DNA of 64,000 nucleotides from an uncultured Pseudomonadota bacterium (GCA_903829815.1 CAIKRR010000038.1:1-64000); one strand, 5' to 3'; counted from the stretch's first letter, positions 24,385 through 35,008 are shown. Notes: generated from the sequence alone by a model not told the origin. Made by a program: numbers and translations.

Positions 24385-25629
24385 ATGACTGATTTCGCCC
24401 CCGCCAAGCGCATCTCGTCCTTTCACCCGCCACAGCGCACGCTGATGGGGCCGGGACCCACCGAGATCCACCCGCGCGTGCTCACCACCATGAGTCAGCC
24501 GGCCATCGGGTACCTCGATCCGGTCTTCGTCGACATGATGGAAGAGCTGAAGTCGCTCTTGCGCTACACCTACCAGACGAAGAACGCGCTCACCTTCCCC
24601 GCCTCCGGTCCCGGCTCGGTGGGCATGGAGTACTGCTTCGTCAACATGGTGGCACCGGGTGACAAGGTCATCGTCTGCCGCAACGGTGTCTTCGGTGGCC
24701 GGATGATCGAGAACGTCGAGCGCGCCCGTGGCGTACCGGTCGTGGTCGAGGATGCGTGGGGCGAGCAGGTTGATCCGCAGAAACTCGAAGACGCACTGAA
24801 GAAGAACCCCGACGCCCGCGTCGTCGCCTTCGTGCATGCCGAGACCTCCACCGGCGTGCAGTCCGATGCCAAGACCCTGGTCGAGATCGCGCACAAGCAC
24901 GATGCGCTGACCATCGTCGATGCTGTTACCTCGCTGGGCGGCGTGCCGGTGCGAGTGGACGAGTGGGGCATCGACGCCATCTATTCGGGCAGCCAGAAGT
25001 GCCTGTCCTGCACGCCAGGCCTGTCGCCGGTGTCCTTCTCCGACCGCGTGGTCGATTACGTGAAGGCGCGCGACGGCAAGATCCAGAGCTGGTTCATGGA
25101 CATGAACCTGCTGCTCGGGTACTGGGGTGCAAGCACCCGCACCTACCATCACACCGCGCCGACCAATTCGCTCTTCGGTTTGCACGAGGCACTGCTCCTC
25201 ATTCGTGAAGAAGGGCTCGAGAACTGCTGGGCGCGTCACCACCGTCACTACCTGGCCCTGAAGGCAGGCCTGGAGGCGATGGGTCTGCAGTACCTGGTGC
25301 GCGAGGATGCGCGTCTGCCGCAGATGAATGCCATCCACATTCCCGAGTCGATCCAGGCGAAGGAAGCCGATGTGCGCAAGCGTCTGCTCGCCGACTTCAA
25401 TCTCGAGATCGGTGCGGGCCTCGGCCCGCTCGCCGGCAAGATCTGGCGTATCGGCCTCATGGGCTACTCGTGCCGTCCCGAGAACGTGATGTTGTGCCTG
25501 TCAGCGCTCGGTTCAGTGCTCGATGACATCGGCTACCCGGTACATGTCGGTGATGCCGAGTCGGCCGCGCACCAGGCCTATGCCCAGGTGCACTCGCGCG
25601 CCGCCCAGCAGAAACTGCGCACGGCCTGA
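24385..25629 (+). CDS. alanine--glyoxylate aminotransferase family protein (class V, PLP)
   Basis: The 414-residue class V aminotransferase begins near MGPGPTEIHPRVL and has the substrate loop TFPASGPGSVGMEYCFVNM. The PLP aspartate lies in LTIVDAVTSLGG, and the PLP lysine in YSGSQKCLSCTPGLSPVSF. These are typical of alanine/serine-glyoxylate transaminases. An internal start at 24385 is supported by CAGGAG nine to ten bases upstream, so this shorter product is expected even if an N-terminally extended HTH form is also made. It is convergent with the Lrp regulator, with a strong hairpin between the two genes. Confidence 0.93.
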   Translation: MTDFAPAKRISSFHPPQRTLMGPGPTEIHPRVLTTMSQPAIGYLDPVFVDMMEELKSLLRYTYQTKNALTFPASGPGSVGMEYCFVNMVAPGDKVIVCRNGVFGGRMIENVERARGVPVVVEDAWGEQVDPQKLEDALKKNPDARVVAFVHAETSTGVQSDAKTLVEIAHKHDALTIVDAVTSLGGVPVRVDEWGIDAIYSGSQKCLSCTPGLSPVSFSDRVVDYVKARDGKIQSWFMDMNLLLGYWGASTRTYHHTAPTNSLFGLHEALLLIREEGLENCWARHHRHYLALKAGLEAMGLQYLVREDARLPQMNAIHIPESIQAKEADVRKRLLADFNLEIGAGLGPLAGKIWRIGLMGYSCRPENVMLCLSALGSVLDDIGYPVHVGDAESAAHQAYAQVHSRAAQQKLRTA

Positions 25630-25641
25630 TTGGCTCTGCCC

Positions 25642-25667
25642 GGCGGTATCGCTCGCGCGATGCCGCC
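25642..25667. terminator. hairpin between convergent aminotransferase and Lrp genes
   Basis: GGCGGTATCGC and GCGATGCCGCC pair over 11 positions, one of them a G-U, around the loop TCGC. The symmetric position between two converging genes suits a bidirectional terminator, although neither side has a clear T-run. Confidence 0.45.
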
Positions 25668-25708
25668 AGCGGCCGCCCCTGTGGCCATATCTGCCGCGGG
25701 ACGGCTTT

Positions 25709-26260
25709 TCATGACGGCCTGTTTGCGCGCGGCCCGCGGGTCGCTCGTGAGGCAGCCGGTGGGCCGGACGCAGCCACGGCCTCCAACGGCAGCGCCGTCT
25801 GATACTTCACCTGTTTGAGCGCAAAGCTCGACTGGATGTTGCCGATACCGGGAATGCGCGACAGGAAGTCGACGATGAACCGTTCGAGCGCCTGCATATC
25901 GGTCACCACGACTCGCAGCAGATAGTCTGACGCGCCGGTCATCAGATAGCACTCCATGACTTCGGGTCGTTCCGACATGGCCTGCTCAAAGCGCTCCAGC
26001 GAGCGTTCGACCTGTTTTTCCAGTCGTACCTGGATGAATACGCTCAGGGTGAGCCCCAGGGCCTTGGGGTCGAGCAGGGTGACGTAGCGTTCGATGAGTC
26101 CCTTGCGCTCGAGTTCGCGCACCCGCGCCAGGCATGGCGAGGGCGTGAGATTGACCTTGCGGGCAAGGTCGACGTTGGAGATCCGCGCATCCGCCTGAAG
26201 TGCTGCGAGAATCTTCCAGTCTGCTGCATCGAGCTTTTCTGGCAGCATTTCATGCCTCAT
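25709..26260 (-). CDS. Lrp/AsnC-family transcriptional regulator
   Basis: The 183-residue protein has an N-terminal HTH ([20 protein letters not shown] with the recognition part [20 protein letters not shown]). A C-terminal RAM domain follows, with [19 protein letters not shown]. The last 25 residues form a basic, Ala/Pro/Arg-rich tail not usual for the family. It is divergent from the E1 dehydrogenase gene at 26384, and the shared intergenic region has AT-rich palindromes. Lrp-type regulators commonly control the divergent neighbour in response to an amino acid. This arrangement resembles mdeR-mdeB of Pseudomonas putida. Confidence 0.93.
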   Translation of the reverse strand: MRHEMLPEKLDAADWKILAALQADARISNVDLARKVNLTPSPCLARVRELERKGLIERYVTLLDPKALGLTLSVFIQVRLEKQVERSLERFEQAMSERPEVMECYLMTGASDYLLRVVVTDMQALERFIVDFLSRIPGIGNIQSSFALKQVKYQTALPLEAVAASGPPAASRATRGPRANRPS

Positions 26261-26273
26261 TTTCTATTTAAAT

Positions 26274-26304
26274 AAGCATATTGTGCTTGATAAAGGCATT
26301 TATC
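26274..26304. promoter_or_regulatory. two adjacent AT-rich inverted repeats, candidate Lrp operator
   Basis: AAGCA-TATTG-TGCTT (26274-26288) is directly followed by GATAAA-GGCA-TTTATC (26289-26304). Both are perfect inverted repeats in an AT-rich island within GC-rich DNA, 13 bases from the lrp start codon. The size, AT-rich character and divergent position fit binding sites of an Lrp/AsnC dimer. The specific regulator-site link is inference. Confidence 0.5.
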
Positions 26305-26383
26305 GGGGACGATTCGGAAGCACATGCCGTCGCTGTGCGGCTACGATGCAGGCACTGGGTTCGCAGGCTGGGTGGTGCAATCG

Positions 26384-29059
26384 ATGAACGATCTTTCGGC
26401 AGGCAGAGGGCACTCGATCGACGGGCTCGATCTCGACCCGGCGGAAACCCGCGAATGGCTCGATGCCTTCGATGGCTTGCTGCGTGCCGGTGGCGAGGAG
26501 CGCGCCCGCTACCTGCTGCAACGCCTGATCGAGCATGCTTCGGCCGCCGAGGTGCGCAATCGGTCGCGGTTCAATACGCCTTACGGGAACACCATTGCGG
26601 TGGCCAATCAGCCCCCCTATCCGGGTGACGTCGGCATCGAGGGCCGCTTGTCGGCCATCGTGCGCTGGAACGCGCTCGCGATGGTGGTGCGCGCCAACAA
26701 GGCCTTTGGTGAACTCGGCGGCCATATCGCCAGCTACGCATCGGCGGCCGATCTGTTCGAAGTCGGCTTCAACCATTTCTTCCGTGCCGGGCAGCAAGGT
26801 GATCTCGTCTACTTTCAGCCGCATTCAGCGCCTGGGGTCTATGCCAGAGCCTTTCTCGAAGGCCGACTCGAGGAGTCGCACCTGGCCAACTACCGACGCG
26901 AGACAGGGGGCGCGGGTCTGTCGTCCTATCCCCATCCCTGGCTGATGCCTTCGCTGTGGCAATTTCCGACGGGTTCGATGGGTCTGGGTCCGATCAGCGC
27001 CATCTATCAAGCCCGCCACATGCGTTATCTCGAGGCGCGTGGCATCACGCCCGGCGCTTCGCGCAAGGTATGGGGGTTCTTTGGCGATGGCGAAATGGAT
27101 GAACCCGAGTCGCTCGCGGGCTTGTCGCTCGCTGCCCGCGAGGGGCTCGACAACCTCGTATTCGTGATCAACTGCAACCTGCAGCGACTCGATGGACCGG
27201 TGCGCGGCAATGGCTCGATCATCCAGGAACTCGAAGGGCTCTTTGCCGGCGCTGGCTGGAACGTGATCAAGGTGCTCTGGGGTTCGAACTGGGACACGCT
27301 CTTTGCCCGCGACCATGACGGTCACATCCTGCGTCGCCTGCACGAGACGGTCGATGGCGAGTTCCAGAAGTACGCCGCCACCGACGGCCGCTTCAATCGC
27401 GAGCACTTCTTCAACAAGTACCCCGAACTGCAGGCGCTGGTTGCGCACATGTCCGACGCGGAGATCGACAAGTTGCGACGTGGCGGCCATGATCCGTTGA
27501 AGATCTACGCGGCCTATGCCGCGGCCATGGGCCATCGCGGTCAGCCTACCGTCATCCTTGCCCAGACCATGAAGGGCTTCGGCATGGGCTCGGCCGGGCA
27601 GGCGCGCATGACCACACACCAGCAGAAGAAGCTCGATGCCGAGGCGCTGCGGGCGTTTCGTGACCGCTTTGCGCTGCCCCTGTCCGATGCGCAGGTCGAG
27701 TCGCTGCAGTTCTATCGCCCCGGACCCGACAGCGAGGAGATGCGCTATCTGCATGCCCGGCGCAGCGCACTGGGCGGTTACCTGCCGCAGCGACGCAATG
27801 ACGCGCCTGCCCTTGCCGTGCCACCCATCGCGGCGTTCGACGCCATCACGCAGGGCACCGGTGATCGCGAGCACTCGACCACCATGGTGCTGGTGCGCAT
27901 GCTCTCGCAACTGGTGCGCGACCCGGTCATCGGCTCGCGTATCGTGCCGATCGTGGCTGACGAGGCGCGCACTTTCGGCATGCAGGGTCTCTTTCGCCAG
28001 ATCGGCATCTATTCGGCAGTGGGGCAGCTCTACGAGCCCGAGGACAAGGACGAACTGAGCTACTACCGGGAAGCCCGCGAGGGACAGATTCTCGAAGAAG
28101 GCATTTCGGAGGCTGGCGCGCTCGCCTCCTGGATCGCGGCAGCCACGGCCTACAGTACGCACGGCGTACGCATGCTGCCCTTCTACATCTACTACTCGAT
28201 CTTCGGCTTCCAGCGGGTGGGCGATCTCATCTGGGCTGCGGCCGATCAGCGCTCGCGCGGTTTCCTGATTGGGGCCACGGCAGGCCGAACCACCCTGGCG
28301 GGCGAAGGCCTGCAGCATCAGGATGGATCGAGCCACCTGATGGCGGCCGCGATTCCGAACTGCCGCGCCTGGGATCCGTGTTTCGCGCATGAACTGGCCG
28401 TGATCGTGCAGGACGGCATGCGCCGCATGCTCACCGAGGGTGAGGACGTCTTCTACTACATCACTGCGATGAACGAGAATTACGTGCACCCCGCCTTGCC
28501 TGTCGGGGCCACCGAGGGCATTCTGCGCGGCATGTATCGTTTTGCAGCACCGCGGATGGCCGCCGAACAGGTACAGCTTGCAGCCAGTGGGGCCATTCTG
28601 CGCGAGGCGATCGAGGCAGCTCGTCTGCTCGAGGACGACTGGGGCGTTGGGGCTGGCGTGTGGAGTGTGACGAGTTTCAGCGAACTGCATCGTGATGCGA
28701 TGGCCTCCGAGCGCTGGAACCGGTTGCATCCAGGTGCCAGCCCGCGTGTCTCCTGGGTGGAGCAGTGCCTGGCGGCGGCGCCCGGCCCCCTCGTGGCAGC
28801 TTCCGACTATGTGCGTGCAGTGGCCGACACCCTGCGTGCCTGCACGACCCGGTCCTGCGTGACTCTGGGTACCGACGGGTTCGGTCGCAGCGACACCCGA
28901 CCGACCCTGCGACGATTCTTCGAGGTGTCTGCCGAACATATCGTCGTTGCTGCCCTGGCTGCACTCGAGCGTGAGAGCAGGATCAAGCCGGGCCTGGCGG
29001 CGGCGGCGATCGGGCGCTACCAGCTCGATGCCGAAGCGCAGGCGCCCTGGGAGATCTGA
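26384..29059 (+). CDS. aceE: pyruvate dehydrogenase-type E1 component (homodimeric); possibly 2-oxobutyrate-specific
   Basis: The 891-residue protein is a full-length AceE-type E1, which decarboxylates a 2-oxo acid on thiamine diphosphate and passes the acyl group to a lipoyl E2. The ThDP motif is GFFGDGEMDEPES ending in NLVFVINCNLQRLDGPV. LVYFQPHSAPGVYARAFLEG and TLAGEGLQHQDGSSHL are also typical. aceF and lpd do not follow; a LysR gene does. An Lrp regulator is divergent. An orphan AceE with an Lrp regulator is the layout of mdeB (2-oxobutyrate decarboxylating E1) in pseudomonads, so a substrate other than pyruvate is plausible. The ATG at 26324 is an alternative start. Confidence 0.88.
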   Translation: MNDLSAGRGHSIDGLDLDPAETREWLDAFDGLLRAGGEERARYLLQRLIEHASAAEVRNRSRFNTPYGNTIAVANQPPYPGDVGIEGRLSAIVRWNALAMVVRANKAFGELGGHIASYASAADLFEVGFNHFFRAGQQGDLVYFQPHSAPGVYARAFLEGRLEESHLANYRRETGGAGLSSYPHPWLMPSLWQFPTGSMGLGPISAIYQARHMRYLEARGITPGASRKVWGFFGDGEMDEPESLAGLSLAAREGLDNLVFVINCNLQRLDGPVRGNGSIIQELEGLFAGAGWNVIKVLWGSNWDTLFARDHDGHILRRLHETVDGEFQKYAATDGRFNREHFFNKYPELQALVAHMSDAEIDKLRRGGHDPLKIYAAYAAAMGHRGQPTVILAQTMKGFGMGSAGQARMTTHQQKKLDAEALRAFRDRFALPLSDAQVESLQFYRPGPDSEEMRYLHARRSALGGYLPQRRNDAPALAVPPIAAFDAITQGTGDREHSTTMVLVRMLSQLVRDPVIGSRIVPIVADEARTFGMQGLFRQIGIYSAVGQLYEPEDKDELSYYREAREGQILEEGISEAGALASWIAAATAYSTHGVRMLPFYIYYSIFGFQRVGDLIWAAADQRSRGFLIGATAGRTTLAGEGLQHQDGSSHLMAAAIPNCRAWDPCFAHELAVIVQDGMRRMLTEGEDVFYYITAMNENYVHPALPVGATEGILRGMYRFAAPRMAAEQVQLAASGAILREAIEAARLLEDDWGVGAGVWSVTSFSELHRDAMASERWNRLHPGASPRVSWVEQCLAAAPGPLVAASDYVRAVADTLRACTTRSCVTLGTDGFGRSDTRPTLRRFFEVSAEHIVVAALAALERESRIKPGLAAAAIGRYQLDAEAQAPWEI

Positions 29060-29110
29060 TCGGGCTTCCTCTACAATGGGTGAATCCCTGCATCGGTCCG
29101 CACCCTCACC

Positions 29111-30052
29111 GTGAACTTCCAGCAACTGCGTGCAGTGCGCGAAGCCATCCGCTGCAACTTCAATCTCACGCAGGCGGCAGAACGTTTGTGCACCTCGCAG
29201 CCCGGGGTGTCCAAGCAGGTACGCGAGCTCGAGGATGAACTGGGTGTGCAGATCTTCGTCCGGCATGGCAAGCGCCTTGTCGGATTGACTCAGCCCGGAC
29301 GCGCGGTGGTGCAGGTGATCGAGCGCTTGCTTGCCCAGGCCGATGACCTGAGGGCACTGGGCAAAGAACTAAGCGATAGTCGTGTGGGTGCCTTGCGCAT
29401 CGCCACGACGCACACCCAGGCTCGCTATGCCCTGCCGCCGGTTGTGGCCGACTTTCGCGGACGCTACCCCGATGTGCGGCTGGCGATTCACCAGGGTAGT
29501 CCGCGCCAACTCGCCGAGATGGTGCTCTCGGGCGATGCCGACATTGCCATCGCCACCGAGTCCCTTGACCGTTATCCCGGTCTGCTGGCCTTGCCTGGTT
29601 ACAGCTGGAGTCACTCCGTGGTCGTGCCGCGCGACCATCCGCTGGCTGCCGAGGCTCGCCTCACGCTGGAGGCGATCGCCGCCTGGCCGATCATTACGTA
29701 CGATATCGCGTTCTCGGGACGCACCCATATCGACGAAGCGTTTCATGCCCGTGGACTGGCGCCACAGATCGCGCTCACGGCCATCGATTCCGATGTCATC
29801 AAGACTTATGCCGGTCTGGGTCTGGGGGTGGGCATCGTGGCCTCGATGGCTTACGACCCGGCACGTGATGTCGACCTTGTTGCCTTCGATGTGGGCTCAC
29901 TCATTGCTCCCAGCATGACGCGCATCGCGGTGAAGCGCGAAGCCTATGTACGCGGCTACACGTTTGCGTTCATCGAGCGGTTTGCACCTGCGCTGACCCG
30001 AGGAGTGGTCGAGCGTGCGCTCAGCGGGAGTGGTACGGGCTACGAACTGTGA
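29111..30052 (+). CDS. CysB/Cbl-like LysR-family regulator
   Basis: The 313-residue protein starts MNFQQLRAVREAIRCNFNLT and continues QAAERLCTSQPGVSKQVREL, the HTH typical of CysB and Cbl, which control sulfate assimilation and alternative sulfur use in response to O-acetylserine or related signals. The effector domain has the CysB-like IATTHTQARYALPPVVADFR and YDIAFSGRTHIDEAF. The start is GTG. It overlaps the MATE gene by four bases, so the two are coupled. No sulfur-assimilation genes are adjacent, so its targets are probably elsewhere. Confidence 0.93.
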   Translation: MNFQQLRAVREAIRCNFNLTQAAERLCTSQPGVSKQVRELEDELGVQIFVRHGKRLVGLTQPGRAVVQVIERLLAQADDLRALGKELSDSRVGALRIATTHTQARYALPPVVADFRGRYPDVRLAIHQGSPRQLAEMVLSGDADIAIATESLDRYPGLLALPGYSWSHSVVVPRDHPLAAEARLTLEAIAAWPIITYDIAFSGRTHIDEAFHARGLAPQIALTAIDSDVIKTYAGLGLGVGIVASMAYDPARDVDLVAFDVGSLIAPSMTRIAVKREAYVRGYTFAFIERFAPALTRGVVERALSGSGTGYEL

Positions 30053-31443
30053 GCGCGTCAGTGCTTGCTGGACAGTCGATTTTCAGCCAGCTGGTGAAGC
30101 TTGGCTGGCCGGTACTCGTCGCGCAGGTTGCCGTGATGCTCTATGCGGTGACCGACACCATCATGGCAGGGCATTTCGGCACTGACGATCTCGCGGCGGT
30201 CGGGATCGGGGCGAGCATCTACATTTCGGTGTTCGTGACCACCATGGGCGTGCTGCTTGCACTCACGCCGGTGGCTGCCCAGTTGCACGGCGCCGGCAAG
30301 GATGCCCTGATCGGCGAGCAGGTTCGCCAGTGCGCCTGGCTCGGTGTGCTGATGTCGATTGCGGTGATCGTGGTGCTGCAGTTTCCGCAACCGTTCTTTG
30401 CGCTGACTCAGGTGGCGCCCGAGGTCGAAGTGAAGGTGCGTGCCTATCTGCACGCCATCCAGTTTGGTGTTCCGGCCCTTCTCTTCTTCCGGGTGTTTGG
30501 TTCGTTCAGCAATGCCATCTCGCGTCCGCGAGTTGTCATGGTGCTCAATTTGGCAGGTCTTGCGCTCAAGGTGCCGCTCAACTGGGCCCTGATCGAGGGC
30601 CATCTGGGCTTGCCAGCGCTGGGTGGCCCGGGCTGTGCGGTAGCCACCGCGATCTGCTCCTGGGCCACCTGCATCGCCGGTTGGCTCTGGTGTGCCAGGG
30701 TCGCCGATTACCGGGTATTTGGCGTGTTTTCACGCTGGTCGTGGCCAGATGCGGCGGCAATGCGCCACCTGCTGGCGGTAGGCGTACCGATCGGCGCGAC
30801 GTTTCTCGTGGATGTGACGGCCTTCACCTTCATGACCCTGTTCGTGGCGCGCCTGGGTACGCAGTACTCGGGTGCTCACCAGATTGCGGCCAATGTGGCT
30901 GCGCTCTCTTTCATGGTGCCCCTGTCACTGGGCAATGCGGCTACGGTGCTCGTGGGCCAGGCGATTGGCGCACGCGACTTCGGACGCGCGCGAGCCACCG
31001 GCATTCAGGCCTTGCTGATTGCGCTGGCGGTCGCTGTGGTCTTCGCACTCGGCCTGGGCCTCGCGCGTGAGCCCATTGCGCGCTTCTACAGTCGTGATCC
31101 CGGGGTGCAGGTGCTGGCCGCTGCGCTGCTGGGCTACGTGGCTGTCTACCACCTGGTGGATGCGCTGCAGGCCGTCACGGTGAATGTGCTGCGCGGCTAC
31201 AAGCGAACCGTCATTCCGATGGTGGTCTACACCGTCTCGTTGTGGGGCCTGGGCCTGGGTGGCGGCTATGTACTGGGCCTGACCGACCGGGTACATCTGA
31301 CCGCGATCGGCTTGCAAACGCCGCTGGGTGCCAGTGGTTTCTGGATCGCCGCGATCGCAAGCGTGTTCTGCGCCGGGGGAGTCGTCACCCTGTACTTCCT
31401 GCGCGAGAGCGCTCGCGTGTCACGCAATCCCGAGTGGCTATAG
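30049..31443 (+). CDS. MATE-family multidrug/metabolite efflux protein
   Basis: A 464-residue membrane protein with twelve hydrophobic segments in two MatE repeats. The first half begins KLGWPVLVAQVAVMLYAVTD and contains TIMAGHFGTDDLAAVGIG; the second contains GAHQIAANVAALSFMVPLSL. These are NorM-type motifs; such proteins export cationic compounds using Na+ or H+. The GTG start overlaps the stop of the LysR gene. It is convergent with the TfoX-domain gene. Confidence 0.93.
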   Translation: MSASVLAGQSIFSQLVKLGWPVLVAQVAVMLYAVTDTIMAGHFGTDDLAAVGIGASIYISVFVTTMGVLLALTPVAAQLHGAGKDALIGEQVRQCAWLGVLMSIAVIVVLQFPQPFFALTQVAPEVEVKVRAYLHAIQFGVPALLFFRVFGSFSNAISRPRVVMVLNLAGLALKVPLNWALIEGHLGLPALGGPGCAVATAICSWATCIAGWLWCARVADYRVFGVFSRWSWPDAAAMRHLLAVGVPIGATFLVDVTAFTFMTLFVARLGTQYSGAHQIAANVAALSFMVPLSLGNAATVLVGQAIGARDFGRARATGIQALLIALAVAVVFALGLGLAREPIARFYSRDPGVQVLAAALLGYVAVYHLVDALQAVTVNVLRGYKRTVIPMVVYTVSLWGLGLGGGYVLGLTDRVHLTAIGLQTPLGASGFWIAAIASVFCAGGVVTLYFLRESARVSRNPEWL

Positions 31444-31450
31444 CGTGGTG

Positions 31451-31807
31451 CTAGTGCCCGCGCGCCGACAGAACCCGGTGACCGCTGCGCAAGGCAGCGT
31501 CGTATGCGCTGCGTGCCCAAGGCAGCATGGCTGTCGCCGATTGCAGGGCTGCGTCCGGTGCACTGTGAAATCCACCGGGCAGATCAACGCGTCGCTCCTC
31601 CGCAGGCAAGGCGCGGGCGCCGACTGCTTCGAAGTCGACCTGATTCATGGCATCGGTCTTCATCCACATCGTGTCGCCGATGACGATCGCCAGCAGCATG
31701 CCGTCGATATGAATCCCGTGCCCCGCAGGGATGGGGAGCACCGAAACCGTACCAAAGGGCCCGAGCAGGTCAATGACCGTATCGAGAAAATCGATCGCTG
31801 CGTCCAT
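31451..31807 (-). CDS. TfoX/Sxy N-terminal domain protein
   Basis: The roughly 118-residue protein aligns by eye to the TfoX N-terminal domain: a short helix (DAAIDFLDTVIDLLGPFGTV), then the sheet with GHGIHIDGMLLAIVIGDTMW and MKTDAMNQVDFEAVGARAL, and the end segment MLPWARSAYDAAL. TfoX/Sxy proteins regulate natural competence in gamma-proteobacteria; the single-domain versions are mostly uncharacterised. The usual RAMFGG motif before GHG is replaced here by SVLPIPA, so it is a divergent member. The start is uncertain (in-frame ATGs at 31807, 31828 and 31852), and no strong ribosome site is visible. Confidence 0.65.
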   Translation of the reverse strand: MDAAIDFLDTVIDLLGPFGTVSVLPIPAGHGIHIDGMLLAIVIGDTMWMKTDAMNQVDFEAVGARALPAEERRVDLPGGFHSAPDAALQSATAMLPWARSAYDAALRSGHRVLSARGH

Positions 31808-31979
31808 CGAATCACATGTTTGCCGCATGGCCGGCTGCGAGTGCGGAAGCATCAGGCACCAACAGGGCCCCTGGTCGTCTGCAGCCCTGGTTTGCCTGCC
31901 GGCATCCGGCGCGGAGGGACAGGACCTCGCAGTGGTAGAAAAGTAAGCGGTTGCTATCGCGAAGGGTACTGCATATCCA

Positions 31980-32684
31980 ATGACCCTGCAATCTAGCCAA
32001 CCAGAGCCAGGTGTTGGAATGGGCACTGGGCATGACCGAGCGCAGCCCCAGGCGTCTGCTGCTGGTGAACCTGTCGGGCCTGGTCCGGCAGACCTCGACC
32101 GGATGGTGGCCGAGTTGCTCGCCCGAGGCTGGACGCTGATCGATGATTTTCTCCCGCCTTCAGAATTGCGCCTCTGGCGCGACTGGGCGTTGGCGCAGCG
32201 TGCTTGCCTGACGCCTGCCCGGGTGGGGCGTGAGCGGCGCCTTGACCCGGCGCTGCGCGGCGACCGAACCCTCTGGATCGACAATCTGGGGGAGGTCGAG
32301 GGCGGCGCGCCGCTCGCTGCCCGATTCGAGCAGCTGCGGTTGTGTCTGAACCGCGACTGCCTGCTCGGTCTCGATACGCTCGAGCTGCACCTGGCGTGCT
32401 ATCCGCCCGGTGGGCATTACGCGCCCCACCATGACCGGGTGCGCGACGACGACACCCGGATGCTCTCGTGCGTGCTCTATCTCAACGAGGCATGGATGGC
32501 CGATGACGGCGGTGAATTGCAGCTGTTCGAGTCTGACGATCCGCACGGCGAAGCCTCTTCGGTGCAGCCTCTGGGGGGGCGCCTCGCGCTCTTTCTCGCC
32601 GAAGGGCGCCTGCACGAGGTGCGCGCCTCGCGTCGCGAGCGCTGGTCATTGACGGGATGGTTCAGGCGCCGGACGTCGGTTTGA
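31980..32684 (+). CDS. 2OG-Fe(II) oxygenase (prolyl 4-hydroxylase-like)
   Basis: The 234-residue protein has the iron triad of 2-oxoglutarate dioxygenases: H150 and D152 in YPPGGHYAPHHDRV and H212 in EGRLHEVRAS, followed by basic residues that can bind 2-oxoglutarate. The segment SCVLYLNEAWMADDGGELQL is typical of the prolyl 4-hydroxylase/SM-20 group. The target protein or metabolite is unknown. The first 35 residues are poorly conserved, and later in-frame ATGs at 32019 or 32103 are possible starts. Confidence 0.85.
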   Translation: MTLQSSQPEPGVGMGTGHDRAQPQASAAGEPVGPGPADLDRMVAELLARGWTLIDDFLPPSELRLWRDWALAQRACLTPARVGRERRLDPALRGDRTLWIDNLGEVEGGAPLAARFEQLRLCLNRDCLLGLDTLELHLACYPPGGHYAPHHDRVRDDDTRMLSCVLYLNEAWMADDGGELQLFESDDPHGEASSVQPLGGRLALFLAEGRLHEVRASRRERWSLTGWFRRRTSV

Positions 32685-32721
32685 TCTAGAATCGGCGGTT
32701 CACCTCAGACTGGACATACTC

Positions 32722-32832
32722 ATGGGCAAGGGCGACAAGCGCACCAAGCGCGGCAAGATCTTCAAGGGCTCCTACGGCAAGTCGCGCCCGCAGGTTCCGC
32801 CGGCCAGCAAGACTGCCGCGAAGAAGAAGTAA
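32722..32832 (+). CDS. 30S ribosomal protein THX
   Basis: A 36-residue, strongly basic protein with the sequence pattern MGKGDKRTKRGKIFKGSYGK followed by SRP and a Lys-rich end, the bTHX family that sits in the head of the small ribosomal subunit. The gene starts at an ATG at 32722 and ends TAA at 32832. Thirty-eight bases separate it from the oxygenase gene, and a TAGAAT at 32687 could be its own -10 element. It is too short for standard gene finders with a length cut-off. Confidence 0.9.
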   Translation: MGKGDKRTKRGKIFKGSYGKSRPQVPPASKTAAKKK

Positions 32833-32861
32833 TTCGTCGCAGGCCGTTTGCAGGGGAGGGC

Positions 32862-32893
32862 GGCGGGCGAGGCGTTCAGATCGTCTCGCCGCC
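32862..32893. terminator. GC-rich hairpin between convergent THX and priA genes
   Basis: The stretch GGCGGGCGAGGCG pairs with CGTCTCGCCGCC around TTCAGAT, with two bulged bases. It lies between the stop codons of two converging genes. No T-run follows, so this is a candidate bidirectional terminator only. Confidence 0.4.
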
Positions 32894-32923
32894 TGTGCCT
32901 TCCAGGGTCTGCAGAGCCGGTTT

Positions 32924-34915
<1,992 letters not shown>

Positions 34916-35008
34916 TGTCGTCGACCTGATGTTCAGAGCGGATGAAATGTCAAGGAGACGGCCAGCACATCATTCATTGGACGCGATTGCCTGCAGCCAG
35001 GACAAACC

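Noticed and set aside
26825-29266. Very long minus-strand open frame opposite the E1 dehydrogenase gene
   Set aside because: It is an antisense shadow of a strongly conserved gene; high GC leaves frames open, and the translation is His/Arg/Gly-rich without domains.
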